A stretch of 64,000 nt of DNA from Actinoallomurus spadix. Its GTDB lineage: Bacteria > Actinomycetota > Actinomycetes > Streptosporangiales > Streptosporangiaceae. The position numbers and the translations under genes were made by a program. The stretch lies in NCBI RefSeq assembly GCF_024055725.1, contig NZ_JAMXMX010000014.1, positions 124,001 to 188,000 on the forward strand, given 5' to 3'. Shown in pieces: positions 10,101 to 18,613 of this stretch (its first letter is position 1; every line of letters begins with the position of its first letter). The notes beneath the pieces were generated by a model. That model saw nothing but the letters and a program-made list of their open reading frames with translations. It was not told the origin of the DNA and ran no database searches.

Positions 10101-12129
10101 GCGTCGCCTGCGCCCGGTTGATCCCGGCGAGCACCTCGCCGACCCGTTCAAGGATCGAGGTGCGCACGGTCGCGTCACCGATGTCGAGGGTGCCGACGAC
10201 GTCGGTGACGACCTCCAGGCCCTCGTACTGCCCGGCGAGCCGCTCGCGGATCGGGGCGGCCTCGGCCGTGGTGGAGATCTCCTCGATGGCGCCGAGCAGC
10301 CGGTCGATCTCCTCGTGGTAGGCGGCGAACGCCACGGACTCGCGCAGGAACTCGACGGCGCGGCGGCCGGTCGAGGTGAGTTCGCCGCTCAGCCGCCCGG
10401 CCAGCTCGTCGATCTTCGCTAGGTCGGCGTACCGCATGTCGCGGAGCGTGACGAGGCGGCCCTGCGCGCGGCGCAGCTCCGTCAGCCGGGTCACCCAGCC
10501 GTCGGCGCTGTCCGGGGAGTCGCCGCGGGTCAGCCGGATCAGCGTGGTGATCTTCTCGTCGGTCTCGGCGAGCGCGGCGGCGGCCTGGGCGGTGAGCCGC
10601 TGGACCGTCTCGAACTCCTCCAGGACCTGCCCCGCCGTCGCCCGTACGCCGGCGAGCGGGACGCGCAGGTCACCGAGCTCGGGGTCGGCGAGCCAGTGGT
10701 AGGTGTCGAAGGCGCGCTCACACCCGGCGATCAGCGCCTCGAACACCCCGGCCGACGGGGTCGTCTCCTCGACCATGCGGGCCACCGACAGGCAGTCGGA
10801 GATGCCCCGGACCAGGTCGGCGTTGCCGACCCGCTCCAGCGGCCCCGTCCCGGCGGGCTGCGCCGCGGCGTACGCGTCCGACAGGTACGGCGTCTGCCAC
10901 ACCTGCATCGCGTGCACCCGCGTCGGCTCGTCGGAGTCGGCGCGGAAGAGGACGAGCGTGCCGTCGTCGAACAGCGAGTAGCCGTGGCAGGAGATCGGGG
11001 TGGCGACCTCCTTGCGGATCACGTTGTACGGCAGCAGGAGGTACCGGCCGGCCGCGCGGGCGTGGAAGACGTACAGGACGTCCTCGCCGTTGGTGGAGCG
11101 GATCATCCGCTCGTACTCCAGCCCGCCGACGTCCGTGTCGAACGTCTTGGCCGCGCCGGTCACGAGGTAGTAGCCGCCGGGGAAGATGACGCCGTGGTCC
11201 TCCGGCAGCCGCCGGCATGCCTGCCCGATGCCGTCGAGGCGCACGACCGTCTTCGTACGGGTGTTGAAGATGAGGTGACGCCGCGTCTCCTCCTTGTACG
11301 GGCGGATCCGCAGGAGGATGAGCGCGCCGACGCGGGCGTACTCGACCTCGGCGTCGGCCAGGCTCTGCAGCGGCTCGTCGACCGGCTCGCGGTAGATGCC
11401 CTCGCCGGTCTCGGTGTTGTTCTCGATCTTGACGGTGAGGTCGCCGCCGACCGTCTCGACGAAGACCTCGTCCTCGATCGAGATGTGCGGGTGCCGCCCG
11501 AGGACGTGGTCGTCCCGGGTGGTCTCCACCCACGTGAAGTCGTACGGCGGCGGGAAGACGTGGTCCGGCTCACCCAGGTTGTCCTCGTACGCGGCGGTGC
11601 CGTCGGCGTCGACCGTCCAGCGCAGCACCCGATTGTCGTGCTCGGCCGCCCCGGTCTGGAAGACCGCCAGCAGCTTCGACTCGACGCGCCGCAGCTGCAG
11701 CAGCCGCGTGTCCCGGTAGTAGCGGTACAGCTCGCCGAAGTCGCGCGCGAACCGCGGGTCGCGCAGCAGCCCCTCCGGGCCCTCGGTCGCCTCGAACCCG
11801 AACGCGTCGCCGTCCCGGGCGAACCGGTACAGGGCGAACACGTCGCCGACCGCCGTCTCCGGCCGCAGCCCGATGAACACGTTGAAGCCGAACAGCATCA
11901 GCCCGCCGACCGCGACGATGTCGCGCGGCACGCAGTTGTGCTCCGTCCGGATCCGCTCGGTGCCGACCAGCCGCAGCTCGGTGCCGCCGAACACCTCCAG
12001 CCGCCGGGCGTTCAGCGCCTCGGCCCGCCGGACCAGCTCCTTGGCCTGCTCGCCGAGCCGGGCGCGGAGCACCTCGTAGGTGCCCGCGTCCAGGCTCGGC
12101 CCGGCAGGCGTCTCCCCGCCCTCGGTCAC
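7192..12129 (-). CDS. Giant DUF3686-type AAA ATPase ('DNA repair ATPase' family)
   Basis: A 1645-residue protein. The N-terminal ~600 residues are beta-rich with many short WQTP/FHARA-like segments. A long helical, coiled-coil-prone middle follows. The ATPase sits near the C-terminus, with Walker A PPGYGKTT near residue 1285, Walker B VLLYLDDIQH near 1348, and a downstream Asn/Arg-rich AAA+ region. The layout resembles proteins annotated as 'ATPase involved in DNA repair' (DUF3686), though a DNA-repair role is not shown by sequence. It starts with GTG 15 bases after the flotillin stop, so it is the last gene of a YqiJ-like/flotillin/ATPase operon. A membrane-associated function linked to flotillin assemblies is more likely than direct repair (inference). 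Confidence 0.82.
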   Translation of the reverse strand: MTEGGETPAGPSLDAGTYEVLRARLGEQAKELVRRAEALNARRLEVFGGTELRLVGTERIRTEHNCVPRDIVAVGGLMLFGFNVFIGLRPETAVGDVFALYRFARDGDAFGFEATEGPEGLLRDPRFARDFGELYRYYRDTRLLQLRRVESKLLAVFQTGAAEHDNRVLRWTVDADGTAAYEDNLGEPDHVFPPPYDFTWVETTRDDHVLGRHPHISIEDEVFVETVGGDLTVKIENNTETGEGIYREPVDEPLQSLADAEVEYARVGALILLRIRPYKEETRRHLIFNTRTKTVVRLDGIGQACRRLPEDHGVIFPGGYYLVTGAAKTFDTDVGGLEYERMIRSTNGEDVLYVFHARAAGRYLLLPYNVIRKEVATPISCHGYSLFDDGTLVLFRADSDEPTRVHAMQVWQTPYLSDAYAAAQPAGTGPLERVGNADLVRGISDCLSVARMVEETTPSAGVFEALIAGCERAFDTYHWLADPELGDLRVPLAGVRATAGQVLEEFETVQRLTAQAAAALAETDEKITTLIRLTRGDSPDSADGWVTRLTELRRAQGRLVTLRDMRYADLAKIDELAGRLSGELTSTGRRAVEFLRESVAFAAYHEEIDRLLGAIEEISTTAEAAPIRERLAGQYEGLEVVTDVVGTLDIGDATVRTSILERVGEVLAGINRAQATLDARRRELLDAEGRAAYAAEFALLGQAVTGALAMADTPDACDDQLGRVMLQLETLESRFAEFDDFVAELTAKREEVYEAFSARKQTLLDERARRADRLAESATRILTGVRRRAAALGSLDEINAYFAADPMVDKVRSVVGQLRAAGDAVRAEELDGLLKTARQEAGRALRDREDLYEDGGESIRLGAHRFAVNTQPVDLTLVPHDGGMAYAVTATDYRSPVRDPAFAATRPYWEQTLVSETPEVYRAEYLAAEILAGTPAGVLRRAAEDGGLPALARTAAEARYDEGYERGVHDHDAALILEALLRLDAEAGLLRYPPAARAAAQLFWAHGAAEAARRAWTTRAASLARARAAFGESPAAGALRAELTAAALAFLTGNALHGPGAATRILPPDDTGELIGEYLFEELAAEPAGFVTGAGARSLLDGFRAALGGSPGYRDDLAALEEGGLAARHQLIEAWLGSYLATTGGPADDLAEAVAIELCGPLDRYDTAAPLAVTVEGLLGAHPRITGRRLELRLDESVARIRRFRAERVPAYRAYQRLRGELVAAERDRLRLEEYRPRVLSSFVRNRLLDEVYLPLIGDNLAKQLGAAGDAKRTDQMGLLLLISPPGYGKTTLMEYVAGRLGLMFVKVNGPALGTSVTSLDPADAPDATARQEVEKINFALEMGNNVLLYLDDIQHTSPELLQKFISLCDAQRRVEGVWDGRTRTYDLRGKRFAVCMAGNPYTESGQRFRIPDMLANRADVWNLGDVLSGREDLFALSYLENALTSNPVLAPLSTRERADVELFVRLAQGDTTVSPDRLAHPYSGPEVEQITAVLRRLLRAREIVLAANRAYIASAAQADASRTEPRFQLQGSYRDMNKLAERIVPVMNEAELEAVIDDHYLGEAQTLASGAEANLLKLAELRGTLTPERAERWTAVKAAYRRAQALGGAEDDPMTRAVGALGLLADRVAAVESAITRAVDGPDR

Positions 12130-12144
12130 GTGGTTCCCAGGTTC

Positions 12145-14223
12145 CTACTGCTCGATCACGGCCATGGTGGAGATCGCGGCGTCGGCCACGCCGAGGCGCT
12201 CGGCGTGGTCGAGCAGCTCACGGGCCTTCTCCCCCTCGGAGCCGCCGGTCTTGATCCGCTGCATGAGCAGCGCGGACAGGGTGAGGTTCTTGACGTCGTC
12301 GGTCTTGATCGAGCCGATGAGGTGGGCCAGGTCGTCGGGCAGGCTGCGCGAGCCGTTCAGCCACGGCCCGGCGAGCCGCTGGGCCACGTCGGAGTGCTCG
12401 ACGAACCCGTCGACGCCCTTGCCGAGGCTGATCGCGCCGACGACCTTGTCGAAGAAGGCGCCGTCGCCGCCGACGATGTCGATGTCGGCCTTCTCCAGAC
12501 CGGCGGCCAGCACCGTCGCCTGAGCCTCGGCGACCTCGCGCTGCGCGTCGAGCCCGGCGAGCCGGATCTCCTTCTCGGCCTCCAGCCGCAGGCGGTACTC
12601 CTCGTGCCCGCGGGTGGCGTCGTCCATCGCGGCCATCCCGGCGGCCTTGTCGGTCAGGCCCTCGGCCTCGGCCTTGAGCTTCTCGCGGATCCCGGTCGCG
12701 TCGGCGAGGGCCTTCTCGCGGTTCGCGACGGCCGCCGCGCGGCCGGCCTTCTCGATCGCCTCCGCCTCGGCCAGGGCCTTCTCCCGGCTGACGGCGGCCT
12801 CGGCGCGGCCGACCTTCTCGATCGCCTCGGCGTCGCGCTCGCGGACCTGCACCTCGGCCAGGCCCTCCGCGGCGGCCTCCGCCTGGATGCCCTCGGCGAG
12901 CCGGATCTTGGCCTGGGCGTCGAGCTCGGAGGTCTTCTGCCGGGCCTCGGCCAGCAGCAGTTCCTCGCGGGCCTTGAACTTTGCGGCCTCCTCGGCGGCC
13001 TCGGCGGCCTTGATGCCCTTGACCAGGTTCTCCTGCGCCTCGGCCTCGGCCTGGATGACCAAAGCCTGGCGGGTCCGCTCGGCCTCCTCGACCATCCGGA
13101 GCCGCTTGATGCCCTCTTCCTGCTCGGCGACGGTCTTCTCGACCGCGATCCGCTCGCGCACGACCTCGGCGATCTCCCGCTTCTCCGCCTCGACCTCCTT
13201 GTCCTTGGCGATGCGGGTCAGCTCGGTCTCCCGTTCGCGGGCGATCACCTCGAGCATGCGGTCCTTCTCGATCCGCTCGTTCTCGACGGCGATGACGCGT
13301 TCCTTGTTCTTCTCCGCGACGGCGATCTCGCGGTTGCGGTTCTCCTCCTGGACGCCCAGCTGCTCGTCGGTGCGCAGGCGGGCCATCTGCGAGGTCAGGC
13401 GCTCCTCGGCCTGGACCTTGGCGATCTCGGCCTCCTCGCGCGCCCGTACGGTCTCGATCTCCCGCTTCTTCTTGACCTCCGCCTCGGCCTGGCGGCGTTC
13501 GAGCTCGAGGATGGCCTCCCGCGCGTCGACGTTCTGGCGGGTGATCTCCTTCTCCTCGTTGCGCTGGTACTCATTGGTGCGCACGTGCTCGATGGCGGTC
13601 AGCTCGGTGATCTTCCGGATGCCCTGGGCGTCGAGGATGTTGGTGGGGCTGAGGCTCTCCAGCGGCGTCTGCTCGAGGTGGTCGATGGCCGCGTCCTCGA
13701 GGTGGTAGCCGTTCAGGTCGGTGCCGATGAGCGCCACGATCTGGTCGCGGAACTCGTGCCGGTGGGTGTACAGGTCCACGAAGTCGAGCTGCTTGCCGAC
13801 GGTCTTCAGCGCCTCGGAGAACTTCGCGTTGAACAGCGTCTGCAGCGTCTCCTCGTGGCTGGCCCGCTGCGTGCCGATCGCCTGCGCGACCTGGATGACG
13901 TCCTCGACGGTCTTGTTGACCCGGACGAAGAAAGTGATCTTGATGTCGGCGCGGATGTTGTCACGGCAGATCAGGCCGTCCCGGCCGCTGCGCTCGATCT
14001 CGATCGTCTTGACCGAGATGTCCATCACCTCGGCCTTGTGCAGGACGGGCAGCACGATCGCCCCGGTGAACGTGACGTCCACCTTCTTGATCTTGGAGAT
14101 GATGAGCACGCGGCCCTGCTCGACCTTCCGGAACAGCCGGCTGAACAGGTACCAGGTGCCCAGGGCGACGATCAGGATCGCGCCGACGAGCACGGCGATC
14201 GCGATGCCGATGGAGTCCATCAA
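12145..14223 (-). CDS. Flotillin-family SPFH/Band-7 protein (YqiK-like)
   Basis: A 692-residue protein. One N-terminal membrane helix lies at residues ~5-28. An SPFH domain spans ~30-200 (GRVLIISK, then the IEIERSGRDGLICRDNIRADI region). A very long Glu/Ala/Arg coiled coil runs to ~560, rich in EAE and REKALA-type heptads, with a short globular tail. Flotillins scaffold membrane microdomains. The upstream partner is an OB-fold membrane protein and the downstream gene a giant ATPase, a combination like E. coli yqiJ-yqiK extended by an ATPase. The start at 14223 (or the adjacent Met at 14220) follows a GAAGGACC-type site. Confidence 0.9.
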   Translation of the reverse strand: MMDSIGIAIAVLVGAILIVALGTWYLFSRLFRKVEQGRVLIISKIKKVDVTFTGAIVLPVLHKAEVMDISVKTIEIERSGRDGLICRDNIRADIKITFFVRVNKTVEDVIQVAQAIGTQRASHEETLQTLFNAKFSEALKTVGKQLDFVDLYTHRHEFRDQIVALIGTDLNGYHLEDAAIDHLEQTPLESLSPTNILDAQGIRKITELTAIEHVRTNEYQRNEEKEITRQNVDAREAILELERRQAEAEVKKKREIETVRAREEAEIAKVQAEERLTSQMARLRTDEQLGVQEENRNREIAVAEKNKERVIAVENERIEKDRMLEVIARERETELTRIAKDKEVEAEKREIAEVVRERIAVEKTVAEQEEGIKRLRMVEEAERTRQALVIQAEAEAQENLVKGIKAAEAAEEAAKFKAREELLLAEARQKTSELDAQAKIRLAEGIQAEAAAEGLAEVQVRERDAEAIEKVGRAEAAVSREKALAEAEAIEKAGRAAAVANREKALADATGIREKLKAEAEGLTDKAAGMAAMDDATRGHEEYRLRLEAEKEIRLAGLDAQREVAEAQATVLAAGLEKADIDIVGGDGAFFDKVVGAISLGKGVDGFVEHSDVAQRLAGPWLNGSRSLPDDLAHLIGSIKTDDVKNLTLSALLMQRIKTGGSEGEKARELLDHAERLGVADAAISTMAVIEQ

Positions 14224-14244
14224 TGGTCCTTCTCGCGGGGGAAT

Positions 14245-14823
14245 TCAGTTGATTCGACGATGCGGATCGAGCTCGGCGTCATACGGCATCACCCAGAAGA
14301 ACTCGCCGTCGGCGTCGTAGTCGAAGATCAAAGCGGTACTGCCTGCTTTGAGGATCTCCTCGCCCGGCTGGTTCCCTTGCCGGCGAACCTGAATTACGGC
14401 GGCCGAGCCATCGGCGGCGCGCACCTCCGCCTGGCCGAACGTCAGGTCGACCCGGCTGGTGCGGATCACGCACATCCGGCCCACGAAGTCCCGCCGCGAC
14501 GGCAGGACCTCCTCAGGGATCATGTACCGCAGGGGCCGCATCAGCAGTCTCGTGACCGGGAACGACGCGACGAGCGCGGCGGCCAGCACCCCGATCGCCG
14601 GGGCCGGCCCGGTCAGGTCGTCGCGGCGCAGCAGCACGGTCCCGGCCACGCCGGCGAACCACGCGAGCGCCGCGAACAGCGACAGCGCCACCGCCATGAC
14701 CATGGTCGCCGCCGCGTCCAGCAGTCCGAGGACGACGAGCAGCCAGTAGGCGAGGACGACGACAAGGAGGGCACCGAGAACGACGGCCGGAAAGGCAAGC
14801 GCCGCGTGCACGAATTCGGCCAC
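14245..14823 (-). CDS. YqiJ/NfeD-like membrane protein with C-terminal OB-fold
   Basis: A 192-residue protein. Three or four hydrophobic segments fill residues ~5-95. A soluble beta-rich domain of about 80 residues follows (FVGRMCVIRT to the Asp-rich FDYDADGEFFWV), typical of NfeD/YqiJ OB-folds. The GTG at 14823 is chosen because GGGGAGG precedes it at good spacing; longer readings lack coding character. It is the first gene of the flotillin operon, 21 bases upstream of flotillin. NfeD-like proteins pair with flotillins in membrane organisation (family knowledge). Confidence 0.75.
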   Translation of the reverse strand: MAEFVHAALAFPAVVLGALLVVVLAYWLLVVLGLLDAAATMVMAVALSLFAALAWFAGVAGTVLLRRDDLTGPAPAIGVLAAALVASFPVTRLLMRPLRYMIPEEVLPSRRDFVGRMCVIRTSRVDLTFGQAEVRAADGSAAVIQVRRQGNQPGEEILKAGSTALIFDYDADGEFFWVMPYDAELDPHRRIN

Positions 14824-15048
14824 CGCGCCTCCCCGTGGGCATAGCCCTATCGACGTTGCCGACCAGGCTTCCCGGCGCACCATAAGCGGTCGAATGCCGC
14901 TTATGCGGCGAAATCTATTCGTCGCAAAAAGCACCGTACCGTATCCCCCTGCCGGTGGCGCGTGACGTAGGACACACAGGCCCGACCCGGCCATCACGAT
15001 GACTGGCTGGCTGTACAGTCAACACTCTTCCTACGAGAGGAGCCGCGC

Positions 15049-15498
15049 ATGGCCGCGCGTGACTGGGCCGTCAAGAAGGCCGCGTCGAAGATCCTTGGCC
15101 CCGATGAGAGGCTCGTCGCCAGCTGCATGGCGAACCTGCCGGGCACCCTGAAACGGGAGGGCTACTACGCCGCCCTGCAGAACGTCGTCGGCATCCGCTT
15201 CGTCGATGTCGCCGCCGACGGCGGGCTGCCGCCGAAGATGAACGTCGCGGTGACCGACCGGAGGCTGCTGCTGTTCGAGCAGTCGATGCTCGGCCGGGCG
15301 AAGGACCTCGTCGCCGAGATCCCCATCGCGCAGATCGCCGGCGCCCGGGTCACCGAGAGCGGACGGGCCCAGGTGACGGTCAAGGTCCACAACTTCGTGA
15401 TCACCTTCGCCGGCGGCACGGATCTCGCGCTCGAGTCGGCCGACAAGGGCGGCGTCACGAACCTGGTCGGCGCGATCAACGGACGGGTACGGCACTGA
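15049..15498 (+). CDS. PH-like domain protein, unknown function
   Basis: A 149-residue soluble protein. Residues ~60-140 alternate short beta strands (VAVTDRRLLLFEQS, then AGARVTESGRAQVTVKVH, then FVITF), the pattern of bacterial PH-like domains. There is no signal peptide. GAGAGGAG precedes the ATG at 7-nt spacing. It is divergent from the flotillin operon, with 225 bases between, and may share its control region. Partner and ligand are unknown. Confidence 0.65.
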   Translation: MAARDWAVKKAASKILGPDERLVASCMANLPGTLKREGYYAALQNVVGIRFVDVAADGGLPPKMNVAVTDRRLLLFEQSMLGRAKDLVAEIPIAQIAGARVTESGRAQVTVKVHNFVITFAGGTDLALESADKGGVTNLVGAINGRVRH

Positions 15499-15562
15499 CC
15501 TGCGCACCGTGGGGCGGCAGGCGGGACAATGGTGCGTCCGTCACCGATACCCGGGGGTCCGC

Positions 15563-16198
15563 TTGTCGCCACGTTCGGCCCGCGCCAACCAGGAGCTGCG
15601 CGAGCAGTCCCGCCGCCGGATCCTGGAGGCGGCCTTGACGTTGTTCGCCGAACGCGGGTTCGAAGGCACCACGATCTCCCAGATCGCCGAGCGGGCCGGG
15701 GTCGCCCGGGGGCTCGTCTCCTACTACTTCCCGGCCAAGGAGGAGCTGCTCCACGAGCTGCTGGGCCAGGCCCTCGACGGGCTCATCGCGGGGACCGACC
15801 CGGCCGACGGGGAGGTCACCGCGGACCAGCGGCTCGCCGGCGTGATCGACCGCACTCTGACGATGGCCCGGAACACGCTGGGAGTCCAGCGGCTCGTGCT
15901 CTGCCTGATGCTCCAGCCCGCGACCCGCGAGATCTTCATCAAGGTGGAGTCGACGAAGGCCGGGGTCATCGAGCGGTTCGAGGACCGCATCCGGCAGATC
16001 TTCGCCGACCGCGGGGCCGAGGACCCGGCCCTCGAAGAGGTCATGTTCCGCAGCGTCCTGGAAGGCGTGATCTTCAAGATGGCGGTCTATCCAGGGACCT
16101 ACCCGTTCGCGGCGGTCCGCCACCGGCTGTTCACGATGTACGGGCTGCCGGCCGGCGACCCACCGGCCGAACCGGTCGGGCGCCTCCGCGCGCACTGA
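15563..16198 (+). CDS. TetR/AcrR-family transcriptional regulator
   Basis: About 211 residues. The N-terminal HTH is clear (RILEAALTLFAERGFEGTT, then ISQIAERAGVARGLVSYYF). A helical ligand-binding domain follows, with a conserved KEELLHELL linker. I favour the TTG at 15563, behind GGGGG, because it leaves the usual short N-terminal arm; a GTG at 15509 would add 18 residues. The hydrolase gene follows after 83 bases and may be its target. Ligand unknown. Confidence 0.85.
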   Translation: MSPRSARANQELREQSRRRILEAALTLFAERGFEGTTISQIAERAGVARGLVSYYFPAKEELLHELLGQALDGLIAGTDPADGEVTADQRLAGVIDRTLTMARNTLGVQRLVLCLMLQPATREIFIKVESTKAGVIERFEDRIRQIFADRGAEDPALEEVMFRSVLEGVIFKMAVYPGTYPFAAVRHRLFTMYGLPAGDPPAEPVGRLRAH

Positions 16199-16281
16199 CC
16201 CCACGGAACACCGATGAGTTCCGCGCGGCCGGGCGGTCGGAACAGGGTGACCCATCACGTCTCGAGGAAAGGACCGCCGAC

Positions 16282-16995
16282 GTGGCGACCTTCGTTCTGA
16301 TTCCCGGCGCCGGGTGCGATTCCTGGTACTGGCAACCGCTCACGGCCGAGTTGCGCGAGCGCGGCCATGACGCCGTGAGCGTAGACCTGCCCGCCGAGGA
16401 CGACACGGCCGGGCTCGCCGAATACGCCGACGCCGTGGTCGAGCAGATCGGCGACCGCACCGGCCTGATCGTGGTGGCACACTCGTTCGGTGGCTTCACC
16501 GGACCACTGGTCTGTGAGCGCCTGCCGGTCGATGTCCTGGTGATGCTCACGGCGATGGTCCCCTCCCCCGGCGAAGCACCCGGCGAGTGGTCAGCCGCCA
16601 CCGGGCACGACCAGGCGATACGCGAGGCGGCCGGACGTGACGGCACTCCGGAAGAGGATCACGGCTTCGACCCGACCTACTACCACGACGTTCCAGCGCA
16701 TCTGGCCGCCGAGATGCAGAAGCACCCACGCGGACAGTCGGAGACCCCGGGAAAAGAGCCATGGCCACTACCTTCGTGGCCGCGGGTACCGACGGAATTC
16801 CTGCTGTGCCGCCGCGACCGTCTCTTCCCCGCCACTTTCATGCGCCGGGTCGTACGAGAGCGCCTGGGAATCGTCCCCGACGAGATCGACGGCGGCCACA
16901 TGGTCATGCTCAGCCGCCCCGCCGAGCTCGCGGACCGCCTGGTCGCCTACCAGCGGCGCCACCAGCCGGCGACCGGAAATGGTAGTGCAATGTAA
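16282..16995 (+). CDS. Alpha/beta-fold hydrolase (methylesterase-like)
   Basis: A 237-residue hydrolase. The oxyanion region is PGAGCDSWYW near residue 8, the nucleophile elbow VAHSFGG near residue 70 (catalytic Ser), and a C-terminal His lies in DGGHMVMLSRP near 215. The form resembles plant-methylesterase-like or salicylate esterase-like hydrolases of actinomycetes; the substrate is unknown. The GTG start follows AGGAAAGGA. It lies downstream of the TetR regulator on the same strand. Confidence 0.85.
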   Translation: MATFVLIPGAGCDSWYWQPLTAELRERGHDAVSVDLPAEDDTAGLAEYADAVVEQIGDRTGLIVVAHSFGGFTGPLVCERLPVDVLVMLTAMVPSPGEAPGEWSAATGHDQAIREAAGRDGTPEEDHGFDPTYYHDVPAHLAAEMQKHPRGQSETPGKEPWPLPSWPRVPTEFLLCRRDRLFPATFMRRVVRERLGIVPDEIDGGHMVMLSRPAELADRLVAYQRRHQPATGNGSAM

Positions 16996-17015
16996 TGACA
17001 GAATACTTTTATTGA

Positions 17016-17032
17016 ATACCATTTTGTGGTAT
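17016..17032. promoter_or_regulatory. AT-rich promoter region with inverted repeat ATACCA-N5-TGGTAT
   Basis: Bases ~16990-17060 are strikingly A/T-rich for this genome and contain this 6-bp inverted repeat, 33 bases upstream of the methyltransferase start. It may be an operator or part of a promoter; no convincing -35/-10 pair with normal spacing was found. Confidence 0.3.
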
Positions 17033-17064
17033 GCTTAAGAAAACCGTGTATATGGTGCCGTCTT

Positions 17065-17934
17065 GTGAATGATGACGGACGACCCAGCCAGACCGCACTC
17101 ACCGCCGCGGCGGCACGCGCGGCACATCTCATCGTCGACGACGAGCCCCGGATATTCGCCGACACCCTCGCGTACACGCTCCTCGGAGACGAGGCCGAGA
17201 ACCTCGTCCGCTACCACCGTCTCCACGGCGACCACCCCATCCTCGCCGGGGCCCGGGCGGCGGCGACCGTACGGAGCAGGTACACCGAGGACCGCCTCGC
17301 CGAGGCCGTGGCCCGCGGCGTCACGCAGTACGTCATCCTCGGCGCCGGCCTCGACTCGTTCGCGTACCGCGCCGGCCCGGCGAGCGGCACCCGGGTCTTC
17401 GAGGTCGACCACCCCGGGACCCAGGAGTGGAAGCGCGACCGGCTGAAGAAGGCGGGCGTCGCCCTCCCCGGCACGGTCACGTTCGTCCCCGTGGACTTCG
17501 AGGCCGCGGTCCTGTCCGAGGCCCTCACCGAGGCCGGATTCGACCCGTCCCGGCCCGCCTTCGTCAGCTGGCTCGGCGTGACGATGTACCTGACCAGGGA
17601 GGCCATCGCCGGCACGCTGACCGAGATCGGCCGCTGCGCCCCGGGCACGGAGATCGTGATCGAATCCATGCTTCCTCCCGAACTACAGGACGCCGCGGGT
17701 CGGGCGTACGCCGAAGGGGTCTCCTCGGTGGCCGCCGAACACGGTGAGCCGTGGCTGAGCCACTTCGGCCCGGAGGACCTGTCCGCGCTGCTGGAGCGGC
17801 ACGGCTTCGGGCTGATCCGGCACGCGCGCACGTCCGACGCGGTCGACCCCGGACTCTGGGAGCGGACCGACGCCGTACGCCCCGTCGGCCTGAGCCTCCT
17901 GACCCACGCGACCGTCCTCGTACGGACACGCTGA
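17065..17934 (+). CDS. SAM-dependent methyltransferase, PPM1/TIGR00027-type
   Basis: A 289-residue class I methyltransferase. The SAM-binding signature YVILGAGLDSFAYR lies near residue 90, with an acidic strand end FEVDHPGTQEWK near 115. The N-terminal DDEPRIFADTLA region is typical of the leucine-carboxymethyltransferase-like family that is expanded in actinomycetes. Members are often linked to secondary metabolism, but substrates are mostly unknown. The GTG at 17065 fits the usual N-terminus; a longer start at 17026 lies in AT-rich, non-coding-looking sequence. Confidence 0.85.
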   Translation: MNDDGRPSQTALTAAAARAAHLIVDDEPRIFADTLAYTLLGDEAENLVRYHRLHGDHPILAGARAAATVRSRYTEDRLAEAVARGVTQYVILGAGLDSFAYRAGPASGTRVFEVDHPGTQEWKRDRLKKAGVALPGTVTFVPVDFEAAVLSEALTEAGFDPSRPAFVSWLGVTMYLTREAIAGTLTEIGRCAPGTEIVIESMLPPELQDAAGRAYAEGVSSVAAEHGEPWLSHFGPEDLSALLERHGFGLIRHARTSDAVDPGLWERTDAVRPVGLSLLTHATVLVRTR

Positions 17935-17967
17935 TCGTTCGCCGACGGCGGCTGGGAGGATGGCGGA

Positions 17968-18597
17968 GTGCGCGTACGGCCCATCTCACCGCCCCTCCTG
18001 GTCGAGGAGCTCGCCGACCGGATCGCGGCCCTCTCCGGCACCTCCTGGGTACGGGTCGTGATCGACGGCGCCCCGCCCACCCGGCCGGAGAACCTCGCGG
18101 ACGCGCTGGTGGATCCCCTCCGGCTGCGCGGCCGTGACGTCCTGCGCGTCGCGGCCGGCGACTTCCTGCGCCCCGCGTCGCTGCGCTTCGAGTACGGCCG
18201 GGAGGACCCGGACGCGTTCTACACGGACTGGCTCGACGAGGGCGGCCTGGTCCGCGAGGTGCTCGGCCCGCTGGAGCCGGGCGGCTCCGGCCGGGTGCTG
18301 CCCGCCCTCTGGGACAGCGCCGTCGACCGTGCCACCCGCGCCTCGTACGTGACGCTGGCGCCGGGCGGCGTGCTGCTCCTCGACGGCGCGCTCCTCCTCG
18401 GCCGGGGCCTGCCGCTCGACCACGCGGTCCACCTGTCGATGTCCTCCGCGGCGCTGGCCCGCCGCGTCGAACCGGACCAGAAGTGGACCCTGCCCGCGTA
18501 CGAGCGGTACGAGGACGAGGCCCGGCCGGCGCTGACCGCGGACGTCGTCGTTCGCGTCGACGACCCTCGCCACCCGGCCCTCGTAGAGCGGTCGTAG
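17968..18597 (+). CDS. Uridine kinase-like protein without a standard P-loop
   Basis: A 209-residue protein with the architecture of actinomycete uridine kinase-like nucleotide kinases. A beta strand VRVVIDGAPP occupies the P-loop position, then DFLRPASLRFEYG and a DEGGLVREVLGPL region resemble the acceptor site. The GxxxxGK[ST] Walker A is absent (GAPPTRPEN instead), so ATP binding by the usual lysine is not possible. It may be a degenerate or non-catalytic member. GGGAGGAT precedes the GTG start. It lies convergent with the next TetR gene. Confidence 0.65.
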   Translation: MRVRPISPPLLVEELADRIAALSGTSWVRVVIDGAPPTRPENLADALVDPLRLRGRDVLRVAAGDFLRPASLRFEYGREDPDAFYTDWLDEGGLVREVLGPLEPGGSGRVLPALWDSAVDRATRASYVTLAPGGVLLLDGALLLGRGLPLDHAVHLSMSSAALARRVEPDQKWTLPAYERYEDEARPALTADVVVRVDDPRHPALVERS

Positions 18598-18613
18598 ACC
18601 GGGGGCGTGGCCG

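Noticed and set aside
10696-14844. A 1382-codon open frame on the plus strand
   Set aside because: It is antisense to the giant ATPase and flotillin genes, which have clear domains and codon bias. Long antisense frames are expected in DNA of this base composition.
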